A stretch of DNA of 64,000 nt from positions 186,001-250,000 of the forward strand of contig NZ_JACXAI010000003.1 in assembly GCF_014773385.1 (NCBI RefSeq). The letters run 5' to 3'. A model generated the notes under the pieces. The model was not told the origin of the DNA. It searched no databases and saw only the letters and a list, made by a program, of their open reading frames with translations. The stretch comes from Metabacillus arenae. Lineage in GTDB: Bacteria; Bacillota; Bacilli; Bacillales; Bacillaceae. Below, in pieces: positions 38,151 to 46,996 of this stretch; position 1 is the stretch's first letter; every line of letters begins with the position of its first letter. A program made the translations under genes and the position numbers.

Positions 38151-38581
38151 GCTTTTTTCTGCTCCCCTACCTGCTTGTCAAGTTCTGCATCTTTTTCCAG
38201 CAATTCTGGATTAATCGTAAGATCCTCCGCTTCATATAACGGCCTGAGCTCAATCTCCCCTTGTCCAAATCCATGGGGATCTGGATAACGATGTGCCCAT
38301 TCTATTGCTTCTTCTTTCGATTTGACTTCAATTAGCGTATATCCCGCGATTAATTCTTTTGCCTCCGTAAACGGACCATCAATGACTTTAGGTTTCCCTC
38401 CAGGTACCGGATAGGAAATCCGAATTCCGCTTGAACTTGGCTGCAGTCCGGCCCTATCGAGCAAAACACCGGCTTTCGCCAATTCCTCGTGATACTTTTG
38501 CATGGCACCATAAAGCTCCTCACTCGGCATAACCCTCTCTTCTGAATCTGTTGTAGCCTTGACAATGATCATAAATCTCAT
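38147..38581 (-). CDS. DGPF/YCII-family protein
   Basis: 144 residues, TAGGAGG upstream. The core reads PKVIDGPFTEAKELIAGYTLIEV, with the name-giving DGPF motif intact. First gene of the sigma operon. DGPF proteins are conserved partners and probable targets of ECF42 sigma factors; their biochemical role is not established. Confidence 0.9.
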   Translation of the reverse strand: MRFMIIVKATTDSEERVMPSEELYGAMQKYHEELAKAGVLLDRAGLQPSSSGIRISYPVPGGKPKVIDGPFTEAKELIAGYTLIEVKSKEEAIEWAHRYPDPHGFGQGEIELRPLYEAEDLTINPELLEKDAELDKQVGEQKKA

Positions 38582-38750
38582 ATGTGTTTACCTCCTATTT
38601 TATTGTGAAGCTTCGTATACCGATGTAAAAAGCGTTCGGGTAATTCTGCTTCTATTTATACGACGAACTAATCTTGATTGGATCGACAGCGATTATAAAA
38701 AAATTTTCGGGAAAAGCGCCCGATTCTATAAGATAATGTTTAAATACTTC

Positions 38751-38954
38751 TTAATCTAAATCTAAATTTTCTCTTTCATTATCGCGAAATCCCAGTGGAT
38801 CTGAAGAATATTGGTATACATTGAGTTTATAGTTATCTAAATCCCCTTCAGATAAATTGCTTTCCAAATAATTTTCAACTTCCGTTATGTCACCATCATC
38901 ATATACACTTACTGAAATTATAGGGTCTGTGTCACCAATTTGTGTACTTTGCAA
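38751..38954 (-). pseudogene. C-terminal fragment of an unknown acidic protein
   Basis: 67 codons (IISVSVYDDGDITEVENYLESN ... ENLDLD) ending in TAA. It runs straight into the IS1182 remnant at about 38942, and its first ATG has no ribosome binding site, so the true 5' part was probably removed with the insertion or its decay. Not recognised. Confidence 0.45.
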
Positions 38955-38984
38955 ACCATAATTGTCCCATAGTGAATTGCGTAG

Positions 38985-39444
38985 AAAATATGGAGTATGA
39001 TGAAGAGCTAGATGAGTTTATTTTTGCAAATGATCAACGCCTTATTTTCCAGTATGAAACCACGAAAATGTCAGAGAATGGTTATGTTTCGACCAAAAGG
39101 AGATATTCTTGTTTTGAATGTACAGGATGCCCATTTCAATCTACTTGTGCAAAAGGAAAAGATCGAAAAACAATTACAATATCTTTAGAAAATCAAAGAC
39201 AAAGAAAAGAGATTCGTGAACGACTTCAGACGAAGAAGGGCGCAAACTATATAGCCAACGAAAATGTGATGTGGAAAGTGTATTTGGACAGCTAAAGCAC
39301 AATCAGCAATTCAAACGCTTTTAGATGCGTGGTCTCCAAAAAAATTCTGTCGAATGGGGGCTTCTTTGCGTTGCACATAACTGTAAGAAAATGCAGAAAG
39401 CGATAGAACGAAATAAAGAAATCGAGAAAAATGGACGACAATAA
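38985..39444 (+). mobile_element. IS1182-type transposase, 3' half only (left remnant)
   Basis: Codons from about 38985 read MEYDEELDEFIFANDQRL, KRRYSCFECTGCPFQSTCAKG and SLENQRQRKEIRERLQT. After a frameshift near 39240 it continues KCDVESVFGQLKHNQQFKRF, TAG, then SVEWGLLCVAHNCKKMQKAIER to a TAA. This is the C-terminal half of an IS1182-family transposase. The N-terminal half is absent here, but a matching N-terminal half in the same orientation lies at 48301. Confidence 0.85.
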
Positions 39445-39512
39445 GGGCTGAAATAGCTCTTTTTATTGTTTGAAAACCCCACTATTTGAATTTCGACAAA
39501 GAAAAATAGAAA

Positions 39513-39559
39513 AGGGTGCTCAAAAGGTCATCATTTATCGACCTTTTGAGTCACCCTCT
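39513..39559. terminator. Long stem-loop: mdc operon terminator and possible IS1182 end
   Basis: AGGGTGCTCAAAAGGTC / GACCTTTTGAGTCACCCT. It follows mdcG on the minus strand and can serve as its terminator. The outer edge, read leftward (AGAGGGTGACTCAAAAGGTC), closely matches AGAGGCTGACCCAAAAGTC at 48206, beside the other IS1182 half, so it may be the transposon end. Confidence 0.65.
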
Positions 39560-39583
39560 GATCGATTAGTAATTGGCTTCTAT

Positions 39584-40207
39584 TTATATCTCCGTTTCAT
39601 GATTCTCGATTTTCTTCAGCAGAGGGCCATTCATTGTACGAACTAGGATTGGTTTGTCTCCACTTGCTGCATATTCATTTAACGAAAAAGCACCGTATTC
39701 TGTTTCAACTTGCACATCAACGCAAATGGTTATTTTATTCAATTCTGCTTCAAGTTCACTAGCAAGCTTTTTGGTAAGAAGATTAGTAAATCGAATCACG
39801 ATATCAATGTCACTTGTTTTTGTCGTTGTTTCTTTGTCGCTGGCTAGTTCAAAACCAACACTTCCTGCCGGACCCCACACGAGCGAATAGTTATTCATTA
39901 ACTCATTGATTTGATCCAAGCACTGAAAAATATTTTTTTGCTGTTTCACCCATTTCCTTTCAACAGCGAGTTGTTCAGGAGTAATCCTTCTAACAATCCG
40001 ATCCACTGTTAAGAAAGCCGCGAACCGTTCATTCCTTTGTGTTCCGCGTACACCAACGGCAACTTTACCTGCACCTGCCTGGGCACGTCTTACAACTACA
40101 AAAGGAGCGGCTGCAATCGATTTTTCTACCCATTCTGGGAATGGAGTAAAACTTGTTAGGTCTGTCACATTATTTATTTCTAATAAATCATGAGGATTTA
40201 GTTCCAT
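39584..40207 (-). CDS. mdcG: Malonate decarboxylase holo-ACP synthase
   Basis: 207 residues. The nucleotidyltransferase signature is visible as WGPAGSVGFELAS followed by TSDIDIVIR (D-x-D metal site). It transfers the 2'-(5''-triphosphoribosyl)-3'-dephospho-CoA group made by MdcB onto a Ser of the acyl carrier subunit MdcC. Overlaps the end of mdcDE by 10 bases, and is last in the leftward operon. Its own ribosome binding site is weak, suggesting coupled translation. Confidence 0.88.
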   Translation of the reverse strand: MELNPHDLLEINNVTDLTSFTPFPEWVEKSIAAAPFVVVRRAQAGAGKVAVGVRGTQRNERFAAFLTVDRIVRRITPEQLAVERKWVKQQKNIFQCLDQINELMNNYSLVWGPAGSVGFELASDKETTTKTSDIDIVIRFTNLLTKKLASELEAELNKITICVDVQVETEYGAFSLNEYAASGDKPILVRTMNGPLLKKIENHETEI

Positions 40208-41883
40208 TGCTCATTCAACTTTTCTCTTACTAAAATTGAAGCAGCTCTGCCCGTTTGTGCAAAGGAAGATTTTAATCTCCTACTTAGATCCTTTGAAGGA
40301 TCATGCAAGATATCTTCCAGCGCATGTTCAATTTCTTGGTAAATCTTATTGCGATCTTGAATGTCAGGAGCATCTGCTTGCACTCCTTCAACGACTGAAA
40401 ATAATGCCCCGAGCGTTTCAAATGAATTGATGTCATAGGCCATAGCTGGTACTTTCTTTGTTGCAGCTTCCAATTCATCAAGGCTTCGGTTTGTTACACG
40501 AGCTGCTGATTGTTTAGACATAACATGGATATTGACATCTTCATCACGTAATGCGATTAGTCGATTCGCTTGCATTCCGTGTGCTAAAAAGGCGCCGGAA
40601 ATAGCCTTTCCTGGTATGAATGAAATCACTGGATGACCACTTAATCTTGCAGATGCATAAGCATCAACAGCAGCGGCACAAGCTTGATGGATTCCCAGCA
40701 GCTCTTCCCGATATCCATAGGCTTGGCTTGGTACATCGATTATGGCTACAATGGCCCGTTTTTCACTATTTTGACCTGCTTTGATCACTTCGCGAATATG
40801 CTTGGCAATCGACCAGCCCTCTAGAAGACCAATTTCTCCGTTTCGCGCACGTGGAAAACGATTTTGAGAATCTGGTACAACAGCAATAAACCGAACTTTC
40901 CTCTCACCAATTCCCACGTCAGCAACACGAACGGATGGAATGTCTCCAATTTCAGGAGCATCATTACGTAATAAATCAAACCAGGTGCTTCCTCGCCCAG
41001 AAGGACTATTTTTTTCTGGAATTGATGAAAGCTTATTGATCACGGTAATTTCAGTCTTACCCCAAAGCTCACGGACGTTTTCAGGGGACAAGTCTTGAGA
41101 TGGATCAACCAATTGTAAGAGCGTTTCATATCGGCTTATTTGTTCAGTTCGAGGTACCTTTAAAATATGATTATTTATGATTGAAGAAATAGCTTCTTTT
41201 AACGACTCTTTATCATCGTCAATGAATACATCAGCAAAGCCGGAAGCTATTCGTTGTTTCCCCCCGATTGTCCTCCAAATTAGCGGTTTATCTTTCGAAT
41301 CGAATTCGCGAATACCGGCCTCCTGCTCAATGACCTCTGGTCCGTTTAAACCAAGCCTGCCTTCACTTGTCATGATGATCGAGCTGCAAAGACCCGCCGT
41401 AATTGACATTCCGCCAAATGCACCAATTTTCCCTGGAATAATCCCGATAACAGGAACATAGCGTCGGAGTGCAACAATAGCTGCTCCGATTTCAGCAATG
41501 GAAAGTAAACCATAATTGGCTTCTTGTAATCTAACCCCACCTGTATCGAAGACAAAAACAGGTATCACCTTTTTGCCACCTTCACAATCTAGCAAGGCCA
41601 ATTCTAATGCTCCGGCAATTTTTGCACCAGACACTTCACCAATCCCCCCGCCTTGGAATTTACCCTCAATAGAGATCACAAGCGCAGGATGATTGTTAAT
41701 TGTACCTTTTGCGATAACAACACCATCATCACTTTGCGGCACGATTCCTTGCGGTTCCAAGTGGGGAGATTCTAATTCATCCAAAGGACCAAGCAATTCT
41801 CGAAATGTCCCATTATCTAAGATACCAACAGCTCTTTCACGTGCATTACATTCTACAAAACTAGCTTTTATTGTTTTCATCAT
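40198..41883 (-). CDS. Malonate decarboxylase beta-gamma fusion
   Basis: 561 residues joining what are usually two proteins. Residues ~1-280 are the MdcD (beta) carboxyltransferase-like half (SIEGKFQGGGIGEVSGAKIAGALELA, GGVRLQEANYGL, PGKIGAFGGMSI). Residues ~300-561 are the MdcE (gamma) half (GEIGLLEGWSIAKHIREV, IDVPSQAYGYREELLGIHQ, GKAISGAFLAHGMQANRL). Together they decarboxylate malonyl-ACP to acetyl-ACP without biotin. GGAGG precedes the tandem ATGs; overlaps mdcC by 23 bases. The uninterrupted frame between halves shows a real fusion. Confidence 0.9.
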   Translation of the reverse strand: MMKTIKASFVECNARERAVGILDNGTFRELLGPLDELESPHLEPQGIVPQSDDGVVIAKGTINNHPALVISIEGKFQGGGIGEVSGAKIAGALELALLDCEGGKKVIPVFVFDTGGVRLQEANYGLLSIAEIGAAIVALRRYVPVIGIIPGKIGAFGGMSITAGLCSSIIMTSEGRLGLNGPEVIEQEAGIREFDSKDKPLIWRTIGGKQRIASGFADVFIDDDKESLKEAISSIINNHILKVPRTEQISRYETLLQLVDPSQDLSPENVRELWGKTEITVINKLSSIPEKNSPSGRGSTWFDLLRNDAPEIGDIPSVRVADVGIGERKVRFIAVVPDSQNRFPRARNGEIGLLEGWSIAKHIREVIKAGQNSEKRAIVAIIDVPSQAYGYREELLGIHQACAAAVDAYASARLSGHPVISFIPGKAISGAFLAHGMQANRLIALRDEDVNIHVMSKQSAARVTNRSLDELEAATKKVPAMAYDINSFETLGALFSVVEGVQADAPDIQDRNKIYQEIEHALEDILHDPSKDLSRRLKSSFAQTGRAASILVREKLNEQWN

Positions 41884-42172
41884 GACAACTCACCTCCAGC
41901 GCCTGTTCAAGACGAAGTTTTACAACACCAGGGGTTGCACCGAAATCATTTATTTTCACGGTTGCCGCAATATCATGCATGGTAAAAAACCGGTGAATGA
42001 CTGCTTCCCATGTATTTTTATAACCCGAAACACCAGTGCGAACTGTTATGTCTGTCTGTGAATGGCTCGATGGTCTCATAATAACTTCAAGATCCCCTGA
42101 GCCCACAACTCCTACATGTGCAAAACGATCAATTTTTTTTGTTGCTGGAAAGGAATATGTGATTTTCTCCAA
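41861..42172 (-). CDS. mdcC: Malonate decarboxylase acyl carrier protein (delta)
   Basis: 103 residues. The prosthetic-group Ser is in HVGVVGSGDLEVIM, the MdcC/CitD-type attachment region. It carries acetyl and malonyl groups between the alpha and beta-gamma subunits. Located between mdcB and mdcDE, overlapping the latter. The gap to mdcB contains a degenerate dispersed repeat. Confidence 0.9.
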   Translation of the reverse strand: MEKITYSFPATKKIDRFAHVGVVGSGDLEVIMRPSSHSQTDITVRTGVSGYKNTWEAVIHRFFTMHDIAATVKINDFGATPGVVKLRLEQALEVSCHDENNKS

Positions 42173-42302
42173 CTAAAACACCCCCATTAATCTTGTACAT
42201 TAAGAAAGTTAAAAAAAATAGCATTTCGAAGTAGTTATTTCTGTTCTAAAGATATGGCTCTAGCAAAGTTTTCTTTTTATAAATGCTCTGTAAACTTGGT
42301 TG

Positions 42303-42340
42303 TTAATTTCCGCTACAGGCTTTCACTTTCCGAGGACGAT
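42303..42340. repeat. Degenerate copy of a Bacillus intergenic repeat
   Basis: TTTCCGCTACAGGCTTTCAC and the following TTTCCGAGGACG are a diverged form of a GC-rich repeat common between Bacillus genes (core GCTTTCCGCGGGC). It lies inside the operon between mdcB and mdcC. Confidence 0.45.
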
Positions 42341-42385
42341 CCACATATGGCTTACATCATCCAGTGAGCTCTAGTCCATATTTGG

Positions 42386-43261
42386 CTAAACAGACGCCTC
42401 CACTTTTCTTTTTAATTGGTATTCATTCAGCCCTTCTTCACCTTTATGAATCAAATGAATTTTATTTAAAAAGAGTGTCGCAGCCAGGAGATCGGCACTG
42501 CCACCCGGAGATATATTTCGGCTAATAAACTCACTATCTAGCATATATAATAAACAATAATCATTCGTAGCTAAACATGCAGCCGCTTGCTTTTTAGCAA
42601 ATAATAAAGCTTCAGGCCCACCTCTGTGTAAAATACATGTGTCATCAAGATGAGCAATTAATGAAAGCAATGCATTTAACCTAGCTTTCTCCTCCGTTAT
42701 CCCGATCGATCTTGAGTGGATCAGCATTGGAAACGAAATTTTCATAATATGGGGGAACCCTTGCTGTGCCTCTCCTTTTGCACCATTTACGCCATATTTT
42801 GTTATGACCTTACTGCCATTTGTAACAGTATGGGGACATTGCCGGTCAGGGAAGCGAGCAAGTTGACCTGCTGTAGAAACAATTTCTTCAACTGAATAGT
42901 TCCCTGTTCCGACCGAAATCGCCGATGTGAGTAAGCCAAGTGACCAAATCGCGCCTTTATGCGTATTTACACCGCACGTTACGGCAAACATGGCTGCTTC
43001 TCCATCCCTCCCAATCGCCGCAATTTCCTCTCTTAAGGATTGTGAAGGTTGTCTGCCGAAACTGATGAATGCGATATTTTCAAATGCATTTTTTAGCGAT
43101 TGGGCTGAATCTGTCATTAATTGAAATGTTAGATCTTTGTGTGCACCTGTATTTTTTCGATCAACAAGTCCAGGTTTTGGTGTAAGCTCCAATTCTTCAA
43201 TTAATGAGCAAACAGCCATTTCTGCAACAGTCCTACTGAATAAATGTTTATCGATGACCAT
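42386..43261 (-). CDS. mdcB: Triphosphoribosyl-dephospho-CoA synthase
   Basis: 291 residues from ATG 43261, with GAGGAG upstream and 13 bases after the mdcA stop; an earlier in-frame start at 43330 would overlap mdcA. Motifs of the CitG/MdcB family: LELTPKPGLVDRKNTGAHKDL, VNTHKGAIWSLGLL, HLDDTCILHRGG and SPGGSADLLAATLFL. It condenses ATP and dephospho-CoA to make the precursor of the MdcC prosthetic group. Confidence 0.88.
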   Translation of the reverse strand: MVIDKHLFSRTVAEMAVCSLIEELELTPKPGLVDRKNTGAHKDLTFQLMTDSAQSLKNAFENIAFISFGRQPSQSLREEIAAIGRDGEAAMFAVTCGVNTHKGAIWSLGLLTSAISVGTGNYSVEEIVSTAGQLARFPDRQCPHTVTNGSKVITKYGVNGAKGEAQQGFPHIMKISFPMLIHSRSIGITEEKARLNALLSLIAHLDDTCILHRGGPEALLFAKKQAAACLATNDYCLLYMLDSEFISRNISPGGSADLLAATLFLNKIHLIHKGEEGLNEYQLKRKVEASV

Positions 43262-43274
43262 CCACTCCTCGCAT

Positions 43275-44939
43275 TTACCAGCTTTTAAATTTTGAAGGTG
43301 GTTCATATAACCCTTCTGACCATTCAACAATTTCTTCTACACTTTTTGCAGCAAGTAATGAACGCTTGGCATCTGTTCTACGAATCTGTAAATCTTCAGG
43401 AAGTGCAATTAACCCTTCTCTACGTAATTCAGCTGTTTTAGCAGAATCATGCTTTAGTCCCACTGATGTAACTCCAGCGACTGCTGAGAGTGCTTCTCTT
43501 CGCTTTTCCATGCTGTCTGTTTTATATAAATAGGCAATTCCTTCTTCAGTGACAACATGTGTGACATCATCACCATAAATCATGACAGGTGCTATTGCTA
43601 GGCCAGAATCTTTCTTTACATCAATGGCATCAAGTGACTCGACAAAAACTGGTTTGTTTCCGGCTTGAAAGGTCTCAACTACTTGGACGACTAGTTTTTT
43701 TCCATATGCAAGGGGATCCTCTGAGGTCATCATATTTAACCAAGCTGGTGTTGAATGACGGCGCCCGCCAGGATTATGGCCCATATTAGGTGCTCCGCCA
43801 TACCCGGTAAGTCTTCCTCTCGTAACAGTTGAAGAATTTCCATCATGATCCAGTTGCAATGTTGAACCAATAAATAGATCAACCGCGTATTGTCCAGCCA
43901 TTTGGCATAGGGTTCGATTGGATCGTAAGCTGCCATCACGACCTGTAAAAAATACATCTCGGCGTGCGGCAACATATTTCTCCATACCAACCTCTCCGCC
44001 AAAACAATGCACACTTTCCACCCAGCCGCTTTCAATCGCTGGAATTAATGTAGGATGCGGATTTAACGCCCAGTGCTTACATATCTTCCCCTTTAAACCT
44101 AGCGATTCTCCGTAGGTTGGTAATAGTAATTCAATAGCAGCCGTGTTGTATCCGATCCCATGGTTTAACGATTGTACCTGATGTTTTTCATAAATTCCTC
44201 GAATAACCGTCATCGCCTGCAATACTTGAATATCGGTTATGTGACGCGGATCACGAGTAAATAAAGGTTCCAATTCGTACGGTTGATCAGCAACAACGAT
44301 GAAATCAATCCAAGAACCCGGAACATCTACACGCGGCAATTCATCTAATAATTCATTCACCTGTGCAATGACAATCCCATCTCGAAAAGCCGCTGCTTCA
44401 ACAAGTGTTGGTGTTTCTTCCGTATTTGGTCCTGTATACAAATTTCCGTTTCGATCTGCTTTATCAGCTGCCACCAAAGCAACTGATGGGATTAAATCTA
44501 TGAAAAGGCGACCATACAGCTCGATATATGTATGGATTTCCCCCATCGTTAATTTACCATCTTCTAGCATTTGGGCCATCCGCAGACTTTGCGGCCCAGC
44601 ATAAGCAAAGTCCACTTTTTTGGCGATTCCTTTTTCAAATAAATCCAAATGTTCTGGTCTTGAAATACTTGACATTATCATGTGCAAATCATGTACTTTT
44701 TTCGGATTGATCTGAGCGAGTGCTTCTGATAAAAACGATGCTTGCTTCTGATTATTTCCTTCCATCACGACACGATCGCCTGGTCTAATTAATTTTTCCA
44801 TTGCATCAACAATATGTTCGGTAGGAATTAATATCCCTTCGACCAACCCTTTAACACTTTCAATTCGCTTCTTTTTTGCGTCAAGACGTGTTGTCCATGA
44901 CTTCTTTTGACCTTCTGCCTGTTTTATCATAACCATCAT
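43275..44939 (-). CDS. mdcA: Malonate decarboxylase alpha subunit (acetyl-ACP:malonate ACP transferase)
   Basis: 554 residues, matching the usual ~550. It has the CoA-transferase-like GDRVVMEGNNQKQASFLSEAL, NHGIGYNTAAIELLLPTYG and GRLTGYGGAPNMGHNPGGRRHSTPAW. It swaps acetate for malonate on the acyl carrier subunit. AAGGGGGA precedes the ATG. The 207-base gap to mdcH contains strong stem-loops. Confidence 0.92.
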   Translation of the reverse strand: MMVMIKQAEGQKKSWTTRLDAKKKRIESVKGLVEGILIPTEHIVDAMEKLIRPGDRVVMEGNNQKQASFLSEALAQINPKKVHDLHMIMSSISRPEHLDLFEKGIAKKVDFAYAGPQSLRMAQMLEDGKLTMGEIHTYIELYGRLFIDLIPSVALVAADKADRNGNLYTGPNTEETPTLVEAAAFRDGIVIAQVNELLDELPRVDVPGSWIDFIVVADQPYELEPLFTRDPRHITDIQVLQAMTVIRGIYEKHQVQSLNHGIGYNTAAIELLLPTYGESLGLKGKICKHWALNPHPTLIPAIESGWVESVHCFGGEVGMEKYVAARRDVFFTGRDGSLRSNRTLCQMAGQYAVDLFIGSTLQLDHDGNSSTVTRGRLTGYGGAPNMGHNPGGRRHSTPAWLNMMTSEDPLAYGKKLVVQVVETFQAGNKPVFVESLDAIDVKKDSGLAIAPVMIYGDDVTHVVTEEGIAYLYKTDSMEKRREALSAVAGVTSVGLKHDSAKTAELRREGLIALPEDLQIRRTDAKRSLLAAKSVEEIVEWSEGLYEPPSKFKSW

Positions 44940-44997
44940 AAATCCCCCTTGTTTATCCCATTCTCAATAGGCAGTAAAACCCTAAAAAAACAAAAGA

Positions 44998-45137
44998 AGA
45001 TTAGCGGGAGATAACTGCCTGTAAAAATCCGACGAAGGACAGGACGTCCAAGTCAGGCGAAGCCACAGGAGGTGGCCGTTCTGAGCGTGATAAGTTTCGC
45101 TAACCATCAGTGGGGACAAAAAAACCCCTACCGATGG
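44998..45137. repeat. Structured intergenic element between mdcH and mdcA
   Basis: Several stems in ~140 bases: GGACAGGACGTCC, GGCCACCTCC with its partner around GGAGGTGGCC, and CCATCAGTGGGG / CCCCTACCGATGG (45104-45137) around a T/A-rich loop. It reads as a member of a Bacillus dispersed repeat class with internal hairpins. Within an operon, it could lower read-through from mdcH to mdcA. Confidence 0.5.
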
Positions 45138-45146
45138 AAGTCTTAC

Positions 45147-46076
45147 TTATTTCTTTCGTTCACGCTTTGCAACATACTGACAATCGTCAAATCCATTTCC
45201 ATCAACAGAAAGAATTCTTGCTTCGGGAAAGGCCCTTGCTGCCAGATTTGACAAAATGGTTCCTGGTGGCATTTCGATAAATAACCTGGCGCCTTTTTCA
45301 TATAGAATCGTAGCTGCATCATGCCACTGAACAGCGGAAGAAACACTTTCAGCAAGATCAAGACGAATTTCCTCAGGATCATTTAATAGCCTTGCCCGAC
45401 GATTTCCTGCATAAGGTATTTTCGGCCGTTTAAATGTAATATCATGAAGCGCATAAGCAAGTGCTTCTGAAACAGGAGCTAATAATGGACAATGTGATGG
45501 TGTTGAAACGTTTAACAGGGAAGCACAGCGTGCACCATTTTCCTCTGCGATTTTTAAAATCCTATGTATCCCTGGCAGAGCTCCTGATATCGTTAGTTGA
45601 TCTGGTGCATTTCGATTCGCAATATATACTGGACTTTTTTCTTCGAAATGGTCAGTAAGAAAAGCTTCAAGTTGAGTTCCATTTAAACCGAGAATCACTC
45701 CCATCCCATAACCATTAGGATGAGCTTGTTCCATTAAATGGCCACGCAATTGGACGATTTTCACTGCATCTTTAAAATCAATTGCTCCTGCAGCCACTGC
45801 AGCACTAAAAGCACCAACAGAATGACCTGCGACAAAATCAGGGGTAACTCCTTTTGCTTCAAACGCTTTAAAAGCAGCAACCTCTGCTGCAAGAAGAGAG
45901 AGCTGAACCGCTTTGGTTGATACAAGTGACTCCTTTGTTTGAAAGTTGTATACGTTTTTATTTAATATTTCGGATGCAGTTTCTAGTACATTTTCCACTG
46001 CATTACACTTCGGCAAGTCATCTAGCATCCCAGGTCGTTGTGAGCCCTGACCGGGAAACAAAAAGGCAAGTTTCAC
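45147..46076 (-). CDS. mdcH: Malonate decarboxylase epsilon subunit (malonyl-CoA acyltransferase)
   Basis: 309 residues from GTG 46076 with GGTGGAGGTGA upstream, giving the family N-terminus VKLAFLFPGQGSQ; an ATG seven codons earlier is inside that site. The nucleophile elbow is GHSVG, with Arg in LRGHLMEQ and His in STPSHCPLL. MdcH loads malonate from malonyl-CoA to activate the complex. It follows the GntR gene by 21 bases, so both are in one operon. Confidence 0.9.
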   Translation of the reverse strand: MKLAFLFPGQGSQRPGMLDDLPKCNAVENVLETASEILNKNVYNFQTKESLVSTKAVQLSLLAAEVAAFKAFEAKGVTPDFVAGHSVGAFSAAVAAGAIDFKDAVKIVQLRGHLMEQAHPNGYGMGVILGLNGTQLEAFLTDHFEEKSPVYIANRNAPDQLTISGALPGIHRILKIAEENGARCASLLNVSTPSHCPLLAPVSEALAYALHDITFKRPKIPYAGNRRARLLNDPEEIRLDLAESVSSAVQWHDAATILYEKGARLFIEMPPGTILSNLAARAFPEARILSVDGNGFDDCQYVAKRERKK

Positions 46077-46097
46077 AATGTCACCTCCACCAATCAA

Positions 46098-46745
46098 CTA
46101 GGAACGAAGCATTTTTTGAACACTTAATATGACGTCTTCATTATGCTTAGCCAATAACTTTGATAACTCGTCAAGTTTTTGTTCTTCTAAAAATTGAATG
46201 ATAAGTTCATGCTCTGTGATCGACTTTTCAATATTGCCTTCATTTGTGAATGACACGCTTTGAACCCTTAACAGCGGCCAGCCAAGACGTAAGTACATAT
46301 TTTTAATTGTTTCGCTCTTGCTCATCATGATGAGATACATATGAAACGAGTGATTTAATTGTGTATAGGTGTAAACATTATCCATTGATTTCATTTGCAT
46401 TAGAATTTGTTTCATTTCTTCTAACAAGTTTTGATTTGTTCCATGTTTCTTAATACGATCCATTCCCATGTTTTCAAGCATATTTCGAATCTCTAAGAGA
46501 TCGTATATTTCATTTTCGGTATATTCTTTTACAACTGCACCTTTACGAGGAATTCTTTCAACAAGACCTTCAATCGCAAGTAAATAGATTGCTTCTCGGA
46601 CCGGTGCCCTGCTTGTTCCATACTCTTCTGCATATATATGTTCAACTAATTTTTCACCAGGCTTCAGTTCACCTGTGATGATTTGTTCTGTGATATGCTT
46701 TGCAATTGAATCAGATAAGGCGTTATTTTCAAATTTTGACTTCAA
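46098..46745 (-). CDS. GntR/FadR-family regulator of the malonate genes
   Basis: 215 residues from TTG 46745, where AAGGAGG lies nine bases upstream; in-frame codons further up fall in the promoter. Winged helix: EEYGTSRAPVREAIYLLAIEGLVERIPRKGAVV; C-terminal FCD-type helical domain. First gene of the leftward mdc operon and divergent from madL, so it likely represses both in the absence of malonate. Two 15-base near-identical boxes in the divergent promoter region are candidate operators. Confidence 0.87.
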   Translation of the reverse strand: MKSKFENNALSDSIAKHITEQIITGELKPGEKLVEHIYAEEYGTSRAPVREAIYLLAIEGLVERIPRKGAVVKEYTENEIYDLLEIRNMLENMGMDRIKKHGTNQNLLEEMKQILMQMKSMDNVYTYTQLNHSFHMYLIMMSKSETIKNMYLRLGWPLLRVQSVSFTNEGNIEKSITEHELIIQFLEEQKLDELSKLLAKHNEDVILSVQKMLRS

Positions 46746-46772
46746 GCTATAGATCCTCCTTAAACCGCATAC

Positions 46773-46787
46773 AGAATATAGTCGACT
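46773..46787. promoter_or_regulatory. Candidate regulator box 1 (AGAATAyAGTCGACT)
   Basis: AGAATATAGTCGACT with palindromic core AGTCGACT, 28 bases upstream of the gntR start. It differs at one base from box 2. Confidence 0.6.
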
Positions 46788-46887
46788 GTCGATTTTATTA
46801 TACAAAAATTTAAAGATGAGTTCAATATTTTTTAAAAATTCAAAATTATACTTGATTTTTATATTTTTCACCTTTATGATTAACCCT

Positions 46888-46902
46888 AGAATACAGTCGA
46901 CT
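46888..46902. promoter_or_regulatory. Candidate regulator box 2 (AGAATAyAGTCGACT)
   Basis: AGAATACAGTCGACT, 115 bases from box 1 in the same orientation and nearer to madL. Paired boxes in a divergent promoter suit a repressor controlling both directions. Confidence 0.6.
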
Positions 46903-46918
46903 TTATACTACGATATTT

Positions 46919-46932
46919 TGAAAACGCTTTCT
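46919..46932 (+). promoter_or_regulatory. cre box upstream of madL
   Basis: TGAAAACGCTTTCT fits the CcpA consensus and lies 65 bases upstream of madL, implying repression of malonate uptake by preferred sugars. Confidence 0.65.
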
Positions 46933-46996
46933 AACACCTGCTGCCATTCCTATATTACGGCTGTGTTTTTTCTTCAAAAAACAGTGAGGTGAATTC

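Noticed and set aside
38559-38759. 66-codon ORF on the plus strand
   Set aside because: Overlaps the DGPF gene start and promoter; no ribosome binding site or family.
42927-45920. Several ORFs of 60-101 codons on the plus strand in the mdc operon
   Set aside because: All are antisense shadows of mdcB, mdcA and mdcH.
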